NCBI GenBank assembly: GCA_010692645.1
Contig: JAAHGS010000010.1
Coordinates: 66,001-130,000 of the forward strand
DNA length: 64,000 nucleotides
Direction: 5' to 3'
Origin: Symploca sp. SIO2E9
GTDB lineage: Bacteria > Cyanobacteriota > Cyanobacteriia > Cyanobacteriales > Coleofasciculaceae
This document shows positions 29,501-37,909 of the stretch, one piece after another. Made by a program: the position numbers and the translations under genes. Within the stretch, counting starts at the first letter, position 1. Each line of letters begins with the position of its first letter. The notes beneath the pieces were generated by a model. The model saw only the letters and a list, made by a program, of their open reading frames with translations, was not told where the DNA came from and made no database searches.

Positions 29501-30105
29501 GGATAAGATTTCACCAAATTGTTTAATTCTTCTACCGAGCCGCTTTCTTCCACTACTAAAGCCAAAGGTTGCTTTTTGGTAGCTTCAAGAATATTCGCCT
29601 CTTCCTGTTCAAACTGTAACGGTGCGATACCAGGATATTCCGGGGAAGTCGCCATAAACAACAAGCGCAAAGGACGATTTTGCACAGCAATTACATCCTG
29701 CTGGCACTGCTGCACCGTCCGCACAGGCAAAATATTCTGTAAAAATTCTGTGCCATTATGTAATAATTCCCAAGGCAAATGTGCCAAACCTAAAGCGACT
29801 TTCTGAGTTTCGGGATTTAAAGCCTGTGCTTCACTAGTTTTAATTAAATCGAGGTGAATTCGACCTTCACTATCTGATTCTAAAGCCCGACGTAACCAGC
29901 CCTCTTTCCCATCCAACCATTGATACAACTCCCGTCCAATCTTCTTTAATTGCGAGACATCATTGTAATTCTGGGAATAGTATTTTTCTTCACACAATTT
30001 TATTAAGGTTGATAACGCTGTTGTATCCAAGCGACGAGTACCGTAATCGCAGCGTAAATCAAAGGTTTGATTTTGACCGAGAGCAAAGGTAAAGCTGAGA
30101 GGCAT
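26554..30105 (-). CDS. CHAT protease-STAND NTPase-TPR protein
   Basis: 1183 aa in three parts. Residues about 60-340 are a CHAT (caspase-like) domain with the His-Cys dyad in HLTGHG (about 210) and SGCHTG (about 274). Next is a STAND P-loop NTPase with Walker [10 protein letters not shown] (about 425) and Walker [11 protein letters not shown]. The C-terminus is TPR, with at least three near-identical 40-residue units ([17 protein letters not shown]) coded by a 120-bp repeat, period exact at 27121, 27241 and 27361. A proline/arginine-rich insert at about 682-727 lies in the arm between NTPase and TPR and looks like repeat-derived DNA in frame. CHAT-STAND proteins are often sensors in bacterial defence or programmed cell death, in which the NTPase oligomerises and releases the protease. 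No target gene is adjacent. Confidence 0.9.
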   Translation of the reverse strand: MPLSFTFALGQNQTFDLRCDYGTRRLDTTALSTLIKLCEEKYYSQNYNDVSQLKKIGRELYQWLDGKEGWLRRALESDSEGRIHLDLIKTSEAQALNPETQKVALGLAHLPWELLHNGTEFLQNILPVRTVQQCQQDVIAVQNRPLRLLFMATSPEYPGIAPLQFEQEEANILEATKKQPLALVVEESGSVEELNNLVKSYPEDYFDVFHLTGHGVIYTEKDYSYLLPEAKKIEDYTPCFITEDEVGNVELTTAEDLGKVFKKRFPRVIFLSGCHTGQVANQGTVPSMAQALVKAGAGVVLGWARPVFDRTGIIAAKSFYLALATGATVEDAVKAAQLEMIKQECSDWHLLRIYRDTRPIEELVTPLRTKKREKLKFTLPETEFLDENNLVKVASRREFVGRRRALQRCLKALQETSDNIGVFIAGMGGLGKSSLAARLCTRVQSQRESFQRVVLIGVVDEVGLLNKLANKYQRYANVPGLLNEPGISLQGRLQNFFDVIEDNYNQPLLLVLDDFEQNIPQEDIEDGSLRMTVEAYRVLEALCAALAENQAESRLIVTCRYLKEDTLPPHSLHLESLAAMGKGDINKIVRDLDEGVREKLQQQRLIRIADGNPRLLKWLLDVVKQPGIVGDELLSQLEAVELKFRENILAQALLAGLEDQEKEFLARLSVFWLPVTVEIIENLSPLNSSPRRRDTLNAPSSQPPSFPPTRREDKENFCSRKGFRGLGFLPKLVSLSLVESATTYEQQQPEYRVTRILEPLLQSVLTKEEWQTTRKVATQSIYKTWWEDRENTYNEEQAREIIRLALLAQEPEISVTVGDIIATNWVNSSRYLEALELCREILQLGEDYRILGTIARAEHTLGFVAEALRHYQTALEFCPEDNVQKKAATVHNIADLKAQQGELEEALALYQQSLQIEESINNVRGKAATLHAIADLKAQQGELEEALALYQQSLQIEDSINDVRGKATTVHNIAGLKAQQGELEDALALYQQSLQIQESINDVQGKATTLHNMGYLEGKRGNKTKQSELYLEAAQILAQIGAHINLRQVLKNLGITDETKGIIYLAQALWLCLRVQIPLTASVDTIRSMYDMVPKGDEMEALLGTTAVYLCHTRGAQHPQLEELQEQSVQILSGAAVAQGIETQEAFDTWIVQQQLNDPEYFIPRLVEKLEEIVGDEWLFEYL
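27121..27420 (-). repeat. 120-bp intragenic TPR tandem repeat
   Basis: Three units of exactly 120 bp (40 codons) share the segment TTGTAAAGATTGCTGATAAA at 27121, 27241 and 27361. Differences are few, so the duplication is recent or kept uniform by recombination. The copy number could vary between strains. Confidence 0.85.
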
Positions 30106-30189
30106 GTTAAATTACAATACTTTTATCAAAACCTCCGCTGCCTTATTATGAAATTCCAGATAGTGAGGTTTTTCTTAAGTCGTGATTCG

Positions 30190-30271
30190 CCCCCTTCTCC
30201 CCATCTCCCCCTCTCCCCATCTCCCCCTCTCCCCATCCCCCCATCTCCCCGAGCCATCCCCCCCTCCTCCC
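30190..30271. repeat. CTCCCCAT heptamer-type array upstream of panB
   Basis: Pyrimidine-rich units (CTCCCCAT, CTCCCCCT) repeated about ten times in the panB leader region. Opposite strand orientation to the arrays at 24618 and 25885. Confidence 0.7.
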
Positions 30272-30312
30272 ATCTAAAATTTGTATATTCTGGGAACAAG
30301 GGAGCAGCTAAG

Positions 30313-31095
30313 ATGACAGTTAATATCCAGCAGCTGAAACAATTGAAACAGCATGGGCGTCCGATTGTAGTACTAACAGCTTCCGACTATGCGATCGCAC
30401 AGTTGTTAGATGAGGCGGGAGTAGATATTATTATGGTTGGGGATTCCCTGGCAATGGTGACCTTAGGCTATAAAACTACGCTACCAGTCACGCTAGAGGA
30501 AATGCTGCATCATGCTAAAGCAGTATGTCGAGGTGTCAAGCGAGCATTAGTAGTTTGCGATTTGCCGTTTATGAGTTATCAGGAAAGCCCACAACAGGCA
30601 ATGCAGACTGCTGGTCGAGTCTTGAAGGAAACTGGAGCGCAGGCAGTAAAATTAGAGGGAGGATACCCCGCGATCGCTCAAACTGTTTCTAAACTTACAG
30701 CTGCAGGGATTCCGGTAATGGGGCATGTAGGCTTGACACCCCAGTCAGTGCATCAGTTGGGCTACCGCCAGCAAGGAAAAACTCTCGAAGCTAGTGAAAA
30801 GATTTTACAAGAAGCGATCGCTTTATCTGATGCTGGTGCCTTTGCCATAGTTTTAGAACATATCCCAGCTGACTTGGCACTACAAATTACTCAAAAGCTA
30901 TCGATTCCCACAATTGGAATCGGTGCCGGAGTAAATTGTGATGGTCAAGTACTAGTTACCTCTGATTTACTAGGATTATCAGAGCGTTTGCCACCATTCG
31001 CCAAGCCTTATCTTAACTTACGGCAAATAATTACGCAAGCGGTGCAGGACTTCAGCGATGACGTACAGCAGCGAAAATTCCCGGAGACAAATTAA
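30313..31095 (+). CDS. panB: 3-methyl-2-oxobutanoate hydroxymethyltransferase
   Basis: 260 aa from the ATG at 30313, with AAGGGA upstream. The frame is open 82 codons further, but that part is the low-complexity repeat and is not translated in the family. Family marks are [27 protein letters not shown], the Mg/substrate motif around VKLEGG, and [16 protein letters not shown]. PanB adds a hydroxymethyl group from methylene-tetrahydrofolate to ketoisovalerate, the first step of pantothenate and coenzyme A synthesis. Stands alone. It is divergent from the CHAT gene. Confidence 0.95.
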   Translation: MTVNIQQLKQLKQHGRPIVVLTASDYAIAQLLDEAGVDIIMVGDSLAMVTLGYKTTLPVTLEEMLHHAKAVCRGVKRALVVCDLPFMSYQESPQQAMQTAGRVLKETGAQAVKLEGGYPAIAQTVSKLTAAGIPVMGHVGLTPQSVHQLGYRQQGKTLEASEKILQEAIALSDAGAFAIVLEHIPADLALQITQKLSIPTIGIGAGVNCDGQVLVTSDLLGLSERLPPFAKPYLNLRQIITQAVQDFSDDVQQRKFPETN

Positions 31096-31150
31096 AGACG
31101 CGGGGACAAAGAGACGCGGAGACGCGGAGACAAAGAGACGCGGAGACAAA
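31090..31150. repeat. GGAGACGC / AAAGAGACGC repeat
   Basis: Short array of GGAGACGC units right after the panB stop, of the same kind found inside the GGGTGARCGAAA element family, but without the terminal inverted repeats. Confidence 0.5.
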
Positions 31151-31170
31151 ATAAAGTTAAGCAAAAAAAT

Positions 31171-31207
31171 GGTCAAATGATAGAACCTTAAGTACTATCA
31201 TTTGACC
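31171..31207. terminator. Perfect 13-bp inverted repeat after panB
   Basis: GGTCAAATGATAG pairs perfectly with CTATCATTTGACC around an 11-base loop, 76 bp past the panB stop. A second imperfect pair (ATCTGACTTTTAT with ATAAAAGTTAGAT) follows. It could be a terminator shared with the convergent DUF5132 gene or a protein-binding palindrome. Confidence 0.4.
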
Positions 31208-31303
31208 CGTTAATCTGACTTTTATCCTCATCCTTAGCAGGGCAGGAATAAAAGTTAGATTCCGATAATTTTCTTATTTCATTGCCATGAACAATGAACA
31301 GTA

Positions 31304-31609
31304 CTAGTTAACTTCAGGATGAGTTGCAGCTTCTTCAATTGCTATGTTTACCTGCCTCTCAGAAAGTTCAGCTTTTGCTTCTGCCACAATGTCTTCCCAG
31401 GCCTCTCCAGCTTCTGCCAATACCCCTTTACTCTTTTCGTAGGCAAAGATACCGCCTTTGATAGCGGCTTTGGCGATGGGTTTGCCTACCCCTGCCACAA
31501 CAGGAATCAGTAAAGGCGCAAGGACTAACGCGCCAATTCCTGCGGCGATACCAGGGACTCCCAGGTTATCAACCATGTCTTCAAATAAATCTTCAGCTTT
31601 GAGTGTCAT
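31304..31609 (-). CDS. DUF5132 small protein (first copy)
   Basis: 101 aa. One glycine-rich hydrophobic segment (GVPGIAAGIGALVLAPLLIPVVAGVGK) is followed by a helix of KPIAKAAIKGGIFAYEKSKG type. DUF5132 proteins sit next to P-type ATPases. The mycobacterial DUF1490 (PacL) proteins, which have a similar layout, act as ATPase partners, so a similar helper role is inferred. Paralogue of the gene at 31838, with a 179-bp mobile element between them. Last gene of the minus-strand metal cluster. Confidence 0.8.
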   Translation of the reverse strand: MTLKAEDLFEDMVDNLGVPGIAAGIGALVLAPLLIPVVAGVGKPIAKAAIKGGIFAYEKSKGVLAEAGEAWEDIVAEAKAELSERQVNIAIEEAATHPEVN

Positions 31610-31632
31610 AGCACACCTCCTCTAGAAAAGAC

Positions 31633-31811
31633 TAGGACTTACGCACTGTACAAATTGGACATCTTGTGTATTAACAGAAATTGGTCGTTTCAGGATTGTG
31701 ATCCTAACATTCTAATGGGTAGCGATCGCTAAAAAATTAACTAAAAATCAGGTTTTAATGCCTGAAATCCGCTTCCCATACAGTGCATTTCCTGTCAATG
31801 CGTAAGTCCTA
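31633..31811. mobile_element. 179-bp MITE-like element with TAGGACTTACGCA ends
   Basis: The left terminus TAGGACTTACGCA is the exact inverse of the right terminus TGCGTAAGTCCTA. It lies between the two DUF5132 genes and has no open frame. TA-bounded ends with GGACTTACGCA are common small repeats of cyanobacterial genomes. It separates genes that would otherwise be contiguous. Confidence 0.7.
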
Positions 31812-31837
31812 AAGACTTGAAAAAACCGATAACAGCA

Positions 31838-32131
31838 CTAAGTATCACTTGGTTCGGCGCTAACTGCTTCAATTGCTTTGGCAGCTGCTTCTCCAGCAAG
31901 TTCAGCTTTGCTTTCTACTAAAAGGTCTTGAAAGGCTTCACTGGCTTCTGAAACTACAACTTTACTCTTTTCGTAGAACACAATTCCAGTTTTCATCGCA
32001 GCTTTAGCAGCAGGTTTGCCAACTTTTGCCAAAGCTGGACCAACAATAGGTGCAAGCAGTACTGCACCAACACCAATTATAAGACCAGGAAGACCAAAGT
32101 CTTCAAACAAATCGTCAAGATCGAGGTCCAT
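31838..32131 (-). CDS. DUF5132 small protein (second copy)
   Basis: 97 aa. Same layout as the copy at 31304: acidic N-terminus, a hydrophobic glycine-rich segment (LPGLIIGVGAVLLAPIVGPALAKVGK), then KAAMKTGIVFYEKSKVVVSEA. The probable ribosome site is AGGTG upstream of the ATG. It lies about 276 bp downstream of the P-type ATPase gene on the same strand and should be a membrane partner of it. Tandem duplication produced the pair. Confidence 0.8.
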   Translation of the reverse strand: MDLDLDDLFEDFGLPGLIIGVGAVLLAPIVGPALAKVGKPAAKAAMKTGIVFYEKSKVVVSEASEAFQDLLVESKAELAGEAAAKAIEAVSAEPSDT

Positions 32132-32407
32132 AAAACACCTCCAATGTTAAACACTTAGATTACACTTTCATCGTCAAAACAGAGTCGGGGGTGGGAAGTA
32201 GTAAGCAGGTTGAATTTTACTAATTCACTTAAATACTGCTACAAATGGTTAGACCAGGTTTTAGGTATTAGTTAAAATCTCTAAAACCTAAATAACTAAT
32301 AGGTAGTAAGTGTGCTATCTGTAACATCAGCAAAGTGTAATAATTTTAACCCTACTCTCTACTCCCTATTCCCCACTCCCATAAATGCGCACAAATGTGT
32401 GCCCCTA
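32132..32407. other. Gap between ATPase and DUF5132 genes
   Basis: A 276-bp spacer, AT-rich, with a short CACTCCCTATTCCC-like repeat and no open frame. It may contain a promoter for the DUF5132 gene. Confidence 0.4.
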
Positions 32408-34669
32408 CTACTCCATAATCGGAGCCTTATGACCGTTAAGAACTGGTCGTAGACCATTAACCCCAGCAATTACACTAGAACCATTGTTGATCAGGTTTGC
32501 TGTCATTGGTGTGAGACCAACTGTCGCCGCAACCGCTAATCCAGAAATATTAGGAACAGCAATTATTCCTGTATTCTGATGGATGATTTGCTTAGCATTG
32601 CAGGCAATTGCGATCGCTTCAATTAAACCGCGCAGGTCATTTTCCATCAACACCACATCTGCAGTCTCGCGGGCAACGTCGGAACCATCCCGAAATGAAA
32701 CTGAAACGTCGGCATAAGCTAAGGCTGCCGAGTCATTGAGTCCATCCCCAACAAAGGCAACTGTCTTACCTTCATTATGTAACTTCTGGATAACTTCTGC
32801 TTTGTGTTCGGGAAAAGCTTCGGCATGAATTTGAGTCGGTGGGATATCGAGTTCTCTACCCACAATGCTTGCTCGTTGCTGATTATCGCCAGTTAGCATA
32901 TGGATTTCTGTGCCGATTTCTTCTCGCAGCCTTGAAACCACTTGCCGACTTTCTGGACGCAGTGGATCTGTATACTGAATTACGCCTTGAAGTATGCCAT
33001 CACTAGCAACGTAGATCATCGGATACCCTGCCTGTTTGAGGTCAGCATGGCTAGCATAGAGTGACTCTAACTCTATGCCTTGCTTTAACAAAAAGCGCTC
33101 ACTCCCCACCAAGACATTGTGTCCTTCGATTTCAGCCTTAATGCCAAGACCCACTTGATATTCCCATTCACCTCGGGCTGGTACAATTAATTCCTGATAA
33201 TTGGCATAGCGCATTACTGCCTCAGCCACTGGGTGAGTGATGCGTTGCTCGGCGGCAGCTGCTAATTCCAGCACGCGCAGGGGCTGAATTGGTGTGGCTA
33301 CAGTTTTGATGCCAACGATCGCTACATCCCCTTGAGTCAGGGTACCCGTCTTGTCAAAGACAATAGCATCAATTTGTGCCAATTTTTCTAGGGCCCTTCC
33401 GCTACGAATGAGAATACCGCGCCGCGCGGCGGCACTCAGGGCTGCCATGACTGTCGTTGGCACGGAGACTCGAATGCCTGTGGCAAAGTCGAGAGTTAGA
33501 ACTGAGGCAGCGCGGGCAGCATTACGGGTGACAACAAAAACTGCACCTCCCAGCAACAATGTCGGTAAAACTGCTCTGTCGGCAATCTTTGCCGCATAAT
33601 TTTCGATACGAGTATCGTGAACCGGTACCTCTTGGATCAGTTCAATCGTTCGTCCAGCGCGGGTATCTGCGCCTACGGATTTAGCGAGGATATATACTTG
33701 TCCCTCTCGCACCAAAGTTGAAGCATAGACAGCTTCTCCTTCGCTTCGGACTACGGGCATGGACTCACCGGTTAGTTTTTGCTCGTCGATTAGTGCTTTC
33801 CCCTTGAGGATATGACCATCTACCGGAATCTGCTCACCGGGATAGATGATCACAATATCTCCTGGTTGCACCTCCTCAAGTGCAATTTCCTGTTTTTTGC
33901 CATCTCGCTCTACCCAGACGAATTGTGCCAGAGAACTTAGCAAATCCAGTGTCTGGCGTCCAGAGGAACGGGCAGTACGCTCTCTAATCACTTCTCCAAG
34001 TTCAATCAGGGCAACCATGCTACAGGAAGTAAGGAAATGGCTCTGGGCAGCTGTAATCGAAATTGCTGTCAAATCCAGACAATCGACGTTTAATCGGCGT
34101 TGCTTAATAATGCTCCTTAGGGCTCGCCGTGCTACTGGCAAGGCTGCAATAGCGATACTTCCACCCACCAGTGCTGGTGGAATCGATAGTCCTAAAGGCC
34201 CACCTAGTAGAGAGAGACAGGTTGCTAAAGCAGGTAGCTTCATTCCTGACCAATAAGTAGCTTGCTTGGAGCTAGGTTTTGCTGTTGATGGTGCATCTGA
34301 GGCGATAGGCTCGACTGCATTGCTGGCATGCTCAATCAGTGTAGCTAGATGAAAGCGCATTTGAGCATCTGGGATTGTGCCAGGAAGATAGCGTATGACT
34401 ACAGAGGCAGCAGTGAGTTTCAAACGAATATTTGTGATCTGGGGATCAGCGGCCAATAAGCTGTGCAGTCGCTGGGCATATTCTCGATCACGAGCAATCC
34501 GAGGGATACGAAAACGAACTCTGCCAGGAGTTGCGTGTACAAGTTGATGAGTAACCCCAGGTAATTTCTTGGTACGTTTGAGATTCCCAGAAGCAATTGC
34601 AGATTTACCGTTGAGTTTAGTAATCGGCTGCTGAGAGATATTGGTTGGATGTACCACTAATTTTTCCAT
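32408..34669 (-). CDS. Heavy-metal-type P-type ATPase with N-terminal HMA-like domain
   Basis: 753 aa from the Met at 34669, which has the site GGGGGGTGAC; the frame is open nine codons further. The N-terminus has an HMA-like stretch (VHATPGRVRFRIPRI) found in the neighbouring protein too. The ATPase core is complete: LTGES actuator, DKTGTLT phosphorylation site, and GDGLNDSAAL hinge. The intramembrane motif that usually reads CPC or SPC is replaced by DFATGIRVSVPT, without Cys, so the metal specificity is not that of the copper pumps. It should export or import a transition metal across the inner membrane. The DUF5132 pair downstream and the HMA protein upstream support one metal unit. Confidence 0.9.
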   Translation of the reverse strand: MEKLVVHPTNISQQPITKLNGKSAIASGNLKRTKKLPGVTHQLVHATPGRVRFRIPRIARDREYAQRLHSLLAADPQITNIRLKLTAASVVIRYLPGTIPDAQMRFHLATLIEHASNAVEPIASDAPSTAKPSSKQATYWSGMKLPALATCLSLLGGPLGLSIPPALVGGSIAIAALPVARRALRSIIKQRRLNVDCLDLTAISITAAQSHFLTSCSMVALIELGEVIRERTARSSGRQTLDLLSSLAQFVWVERDGKKQEIALEEVQPGDIVIIYPGEQIPVDGHILKGKALIDEQKLTGESMPVVRSEGEAVYASTLVREGQVYILAKSVGADTRAGRTIELIQEVPVHDTRIENYAAKIADRAVLPTLLLGGAVFVVTRNAARAASVLTLDFATGIRVSVPTTVMAALSAAARRGILIRSGRALEKLAQIDAIVFDKTGTLTQGDVAIVGIKTVATPIQPLRVLELAAAAEQRITHPVAEAVMRYANYQELIVPARGEWEYQVGLGIKAEIEGHNVLVGSERFLLKQGIELESLYASHADLKQAGYPMIYVASDGILQGVIQYTDPLRPESRQVVSRLREEIGTEIHMLTGDNQQRASIVGRELDIPPTQIHAEAFPEHKAEVIQKLHNEGKTVAFVGDGLNDSAALAYADVSVSFRDGSDVARETADVVLMENDLRGLIEAIAIACNAKQIIHQNTGIIAVPNISGLAVAATVGLTPMTANLINNGSSVIAGVNGLRPVLNGHKAPIME

Positions 34670-34713
34670 GTCACCCCCCCTAAGTTGTTCAATCAATTTT
34701 CATCTACGTGATA

Positions 34714-36070
34714 CGAAAAACCTACTCAAACCTGCACATTGCAGTAAATGATGTTTTCTTCCTGCTTCAACCAAGGGAGTCGGCTCCTACTTGTCCACAG
34801 GCAAACCCCCTATAGCCTAGGGTTCTAATGGCTTTAACTCGCCACTTGGGACACTCGCCAAGTTAAGCGCGGCATTTAAGTCCCTATCTGCAACATGACC
34901 ACACTCGCCGCACTCATAGGTGCGCTCTGAAAGTGGCATGGGCTGAACGTTTCCGCAATTATTACAGGTTTTTGACGAGGGATACCAGCGGTCAACCAGA
35001 AGCACTTTGTTGCCATAGTGCTTCTGCTTATATCCCAATTGCCTGCGGAACTCATAGAAGCCCAAATCACTAATTGCAGACGCTAATTTGTGGTTGGCTA
35101 TCATGCCTGAAGTGTTTAAGTCTTCTATGTGAATGACCGCGTATTTCCTGCTCATTTCCGTTGTTGTCTTCTGCAAGAAATCCTGGCGGATATTGGCAAT
35201 ATGAGCATGAGTTTTAGCTAATCTGGCATAATGTTTCTTAGCGTTATTAGATGCTTTAACCCCTAGCCTTCGATTCCCTAATACTTTATTTCTGTTGCGC
35301 CACTGTTGTTTCCCTAGCTTGGTTTTCGCTTTCTGGTAGGGTTGAGGAGCAACGTATTTGGAGCCGTCAGATAAAGTCGCAAAGCATTTAACACCCAAGT
35401 CTACCCCTACTGGTTCGGCCACTTCATGGATTAAGAGCGGTACTTTTTCAGCGTCTACAGAAAAAGATACGAACCATTTACCTGCCGTTTCACTGATAGT
35501 AAAGGTTTGAGTTACATAACGACATTCCAAAGAGCGCGTTATCCTGAAAGTACCCAAAGTCGGTATTTTGATGCGCTTACCAGTATCTAAGACTACCTTA
35601 CCGCTACTGTTGACAATAGTAAACGAGCGCCTGTCTTTCTTGCCTTTGAACTGGGGGGCTTTACAATAGCCTTTATGCCATCTAGAATAAGCGTCTTTCA
35701 GACTTCTAAATCCAGTCTGATACACCCTCGACGACAGCTTTTTAGTCCACGCGAATTCTGGCTGCTTCTTCGTAAAATTGGTAAAAGTCTTTTGGATTTC
35801 ATCAATCTTTTTACTTGAACTGCCTTTAAACTCTTTGTGGTCTAACTGCCGCATTAAAGACAGACCATAATTGTAGATGAATCTGGAGAAACCAGCATGC
35901 TGCGCCATCTTGGTTCTCTGTTTATTATTTAATTTGAGTTCAAGCTTAATGGCGTACATTTTAGTACTCTACAATTTACTCTATTTTAGACTAATTGATT
36001 TAATTTTTTGTGCCTACAATTTCCAGCCTCAGGTTTTCATTGCTTTTATAAGGTTTGAGTAGGTTTTTCG
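34714..36070 (-). mobile_element. tnpB element bounded by perfect 20-bp inverted repeats
   Basis: CGAAAAACCTACTCAAACCT at 34714-34733 is the exact inverse of AGGTTTGAGTAGGTTTTTCG at 36051-36070. A complete tnpB lies between them. IS200/IS605 elements normally have hairpin ends and no terminal inverted repeats, so the bounds are unusual. No target duplication is visible. The element sits between the P-type ATPase and the HMA protein gene, 8 bp from the latter's stop. Confidence 0.6.
34817..35959 (-). CDS. tnpB: TnpB RNA-guided nuclease of the IS200/IS605 superfamily
   Basis: 380 aa, apparently intact. The RuvC-like acidic residues are Asp187 in GVDLGVK, Glu279 in IEDLN and Asp360 in DRDLN. 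The zinc finger has Cys332, Cys335, Cys350 and Cys353. No tnpA lies beside it, so it is an IS1341-like single-gene element. TnpB proteins cut DNA guided by an RNA read from the element's right end, and help keep the element at its site. The guide scaffold should lie in the roughly 100 bp after the stop (34714-34816). Conventional start with Met at 35959. Confidence 0.93.
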   Translation of the reverse strand: MYAIKLELKLNNKQRTKMAQHAGFSRFIYNYGLSLMRQLDHKEFKGSSSKKIDEIQKTFTNFTKKQPEFAWTKKLSSRVYQTGFRSLKDAYSRWHKGYCKAPQFKGKKDRRSFTIVNSSGKVVLDTGKRIKIPTLGTFRITRSLECRYVTQTFTISETAGKWFVSFSVDAEKVPLLIHEVAEPVGVDLGVKCFATLSDGSKYVAPQPYQKAKTKLGKQQWRNRNKVLGNRRLGVKASNNAKKHYARLAKTHAHIANIRQDFLQKTTTEMSRKYAVIHIEDLNTSGMIANHKLASAISDLGFYEFRRQLGYKQKHYGNKVLLVDRWYPSSKTCNNCGNVQPMPLSERTYECGECGHVADRDLNAALNLASVPSGELKPLEP

Positions 36071-36077
36071 CTATCTA

Positions 36078-37382
36078 TTAGTAGCTCACTGCTGATTTTG
36101 CTGGTTCCTTAGCTAGGAATCTCAGCATTCCGCAGAGTATGGCAGACTTAAAACGAGACCAGGTAATGATCTGATCTGAAATTGCTTGCTCAGACAATTC
36201 CATCGTTACTTCTGCTGGAGGCAAGATATCGCTAGTTTCGTCTACAGTAGGCTGCTGAGCTGATTCGACGCTGGTGTCTGTGGGCTCAACTTTTTTCTTA
36301 GCCTCTTTTTGAGTCGGTTGCAGGGGTAATTCCACTGCTGAGGTTGCTGATTCTTCTGCTGCAATTGGCTGCGGCTGCTGATCCAATGTTGAGTCTGTCG
36401 GCAAGGTTGACTCGCTAGTTTGATCTACTGCTGAGGTTGGCGGCGGTGCCATTGATTCCTCTGTCGGGGCATCCTTCGGCAGGGCAATCACCTCACTAGT
36501 CTGATTTGAAGATACTGAATCAACTACAGTTACCTGGGCATCTGTTGGTGCTATAACCCCAGCTGCTGCTTTGATCAGAGTTACCAGATGTGAAGCTATC
36601 TCAGCATCTGAATGCTGCTCAGATTTATAGGTGATTGCTAAAGAGCCAGTAGTGGGTTTGAAGCGAATGCCCGTCACCCTACCATCAGCTTTGAGTAAGA
36701 TTTGGAGTTGCTTGAGATAATCTTGATCCTGAGTAATCCGAGGTATCTGAAAGCGAATACGTCCGGGGATTGCATGAACAATGTTATAGTCTATCTCTGT
36801 GGGCTGCACCAAGTTATCGGTGACGGCACCGCCTGCTGATTTCCCCTTTAATTCTGAAGCCTTCTGGAGAGTCTCCTCTGGCAAAGTTTCAGCAGCTATT
36901 ACTTTTGCCCGTCCCAAATCAAGTTGCTTGAGTACCTGGCGGGTAACACTAGTAGTCATTAGATAGACTGGAATTGCTGGCAAGCCCTGAATTCCAAGTT
37001 TCCTGATAGTTACTATTCCAGCAAATAAGGGGATAAGGGATTGGAGTTTGCTATAGGCCTGCGAACATGCTCCTGACCATAGCAAAGTATTGTTGGCTTC
37101 TGGTGACAATTCTCCTGTGAGGGAAACACCCGATTGCTGTAGGACTTCCAATAGCTGCGACAATGACAGTTTGCTGGGATCAAAGGAGATCAACAAACTG
37201 CCAGTTGTCTCATTCATGCAGACTTGGCGCACACCATCCTGCTGCCGCAGTTGCGGTGCTAAAGCATCCAATATGTTTCTAGAAACACTGTCTGAAGCCC
37301 GGAGCCTTAAGCGACCAGCAACAGCATGCACAACTTCCATCCCGCTAGTCAAGCGAGATGTACCCACACTAAGCATTTGCAT
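36078..37382 (-). CDS. HMA-domain protein of the P-type ATPase cluster
   Basis: 434 aa. Two HMA-like modules carry VVHAVAGRLRLRA (about residue 18) and IVHAIPGRIRFQIPRI (about residue 200), each of a kind seen in the ATPase N-terminus. Between them is a hydrophobic helix region (SLIPLFAGIVTIRKLGIQG). The last 150 residues are rich in Pro, Thr, Gln and Glu and look disordered. It is probably a cytoplasmic or membrane-attached metal-handling partner of the pump. The ATPase gene is downstream on the same strand, separated by the tnpB element. Confidence 0.8.
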   Translation of the reverse strand: MQMLSVGTSRLTSGMEVVHAVAGRLRLRASDSVSRNILDALAPQLRQQDGVRQVCMNETTGSLLISFDPSKLSLSQLLEVLQQSGVSLTGELSPEANNTLLWSGACSQAYSKLQSLIPLFAGIVTIRKLGIQGLPAIPVYLMTTSVTRQVLKQLDLGRAKVIAAETLPEETLQKASELKGKSAGGAVTDNLVQPTEIDYNIVHAIPGRIRFQIPRITQDQDYLKQLQILLKADGRVTGIRFKPTTGSLAITYKSEQHSDAEIASHLVTLIKAAAGVIAPTDAQVTVVDSVSSNQTSEVIALPKDAPTEESMAPPPTSAVDQTSESTLPTDSTLDQQPQPIAAEESATSAVELPLQPTQKEAKKKVEPTDTSVESAQQPTVDETSDILPPAEVTMELSEQAISDQIITWSRFKSAILCGMLRFLAKEPAKSAVSY

Positions 37383-37595
37383 TCACCCAAAAAAATGTGG
37401 ATTTGCCTGTAAAGTTTAAGAACAGGTTAACTTCTACATTCTATTCTAGAATTCCTTAACCGTTTCGTACTAAGAAAAAAAATATCTATTTTGGGAATAG
37501 AACAAGTTAAGCTAATGACACGGTGAGGAACTTCAGTTCGGGCTTTGGGGCAAATGTCTTACCAGTCAAGGGCTGCATTAAGGTCTAGCATATCC

Positions 37596-37796
37596 GGGTG
37601 AACGAAATTTTGCGTGGGATTTGAATTCTCCGCGTCGACCTGTCGAACCTGAGTTCGACGTAAGCTGAAAGTCTGATTCTCTCCTAGCCTGAAACCTTGG
37701 TTCCGCCCTTGGACAGCCTCAAATAGCTCCTTATATCGAACTCAGGTTGTCGACCTGTCTGCTTACTTACTTCCCCACGCCTTTTTTCGCTCACCC
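37596..37796. mobile_element. GGGTGARCGAAA-family element carrying a nested insert
   Basis: The left terminus is GGGTGAACGAAATTTTGCGT and the right end is TTTTTTCGCTCACCC. A different inverted-repeat sequence (37645-37748) interrupts the middle and is flanked by the direct repeat GTCGACCTGTC, found once at the matching position of the relative at 38883. Without the insert the element is about 86 bp. Confidence 0.8.
37645..37748. mobile_element. 104-bp inverted-repeat element nested in another element
   Basis: The ends GAACCTGAGTTCGA and TCGAACTCAGGTT are inverted copies (13 bp, AACCTGAGTTCGA). The 11-bp direct repeat GTCGACCTGTC sits at 37634-37644 and 37749-37759. No open frame. Confidence 0.75.
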
Positions 37797-37801
37797 AGCA
37801 T

Positions 37802-37896
37802 GGGTGAGCGAAATTTTGGTTGGAATTTGAATTCTCTGCGTCTGGGCGTCTGGAGCGTCTGCTTACTCGTTCCCCGACTCTTTTTTTCGCTCACCC
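37802..37896. mobile_element. 95-bp GGGTGARCGAAA-family element
   Basis: Begins GGGTGAGCGAAATTTTGGTT and ends TTTTTTTCGCTCACCC. It adjoins the previous element, with the five bases AGCAT between them, the first half of the flanking 9-bp duplication. Its body (GTCTGGGCGTCTGGAGCGTC) resembles that of the copy at 57012. Confidence 0.75.
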
Positions 37897-37909
37897 ACCC
37901 AGCATATCC

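Larger units (their letters stand above)
37383..37909. other. Gap filled by two adjacent small mobile elements
   Basis: After about 200 bp without visible features, the gap holds the paired GGGTGARCGAAA elements (37596-37796, 37802-37896). These are flanked by a 9-bp direct repeat AGCATATCC at 37587-37595 and 37901-37909. Confidence 0.8.

Noticed and set aside
30067..30312. N-terminal extension of PanB
   Set aside because: The 82 extra codons translate the CTCCCCAT repeat as Pro/Ser runs; the family starts at 30313.
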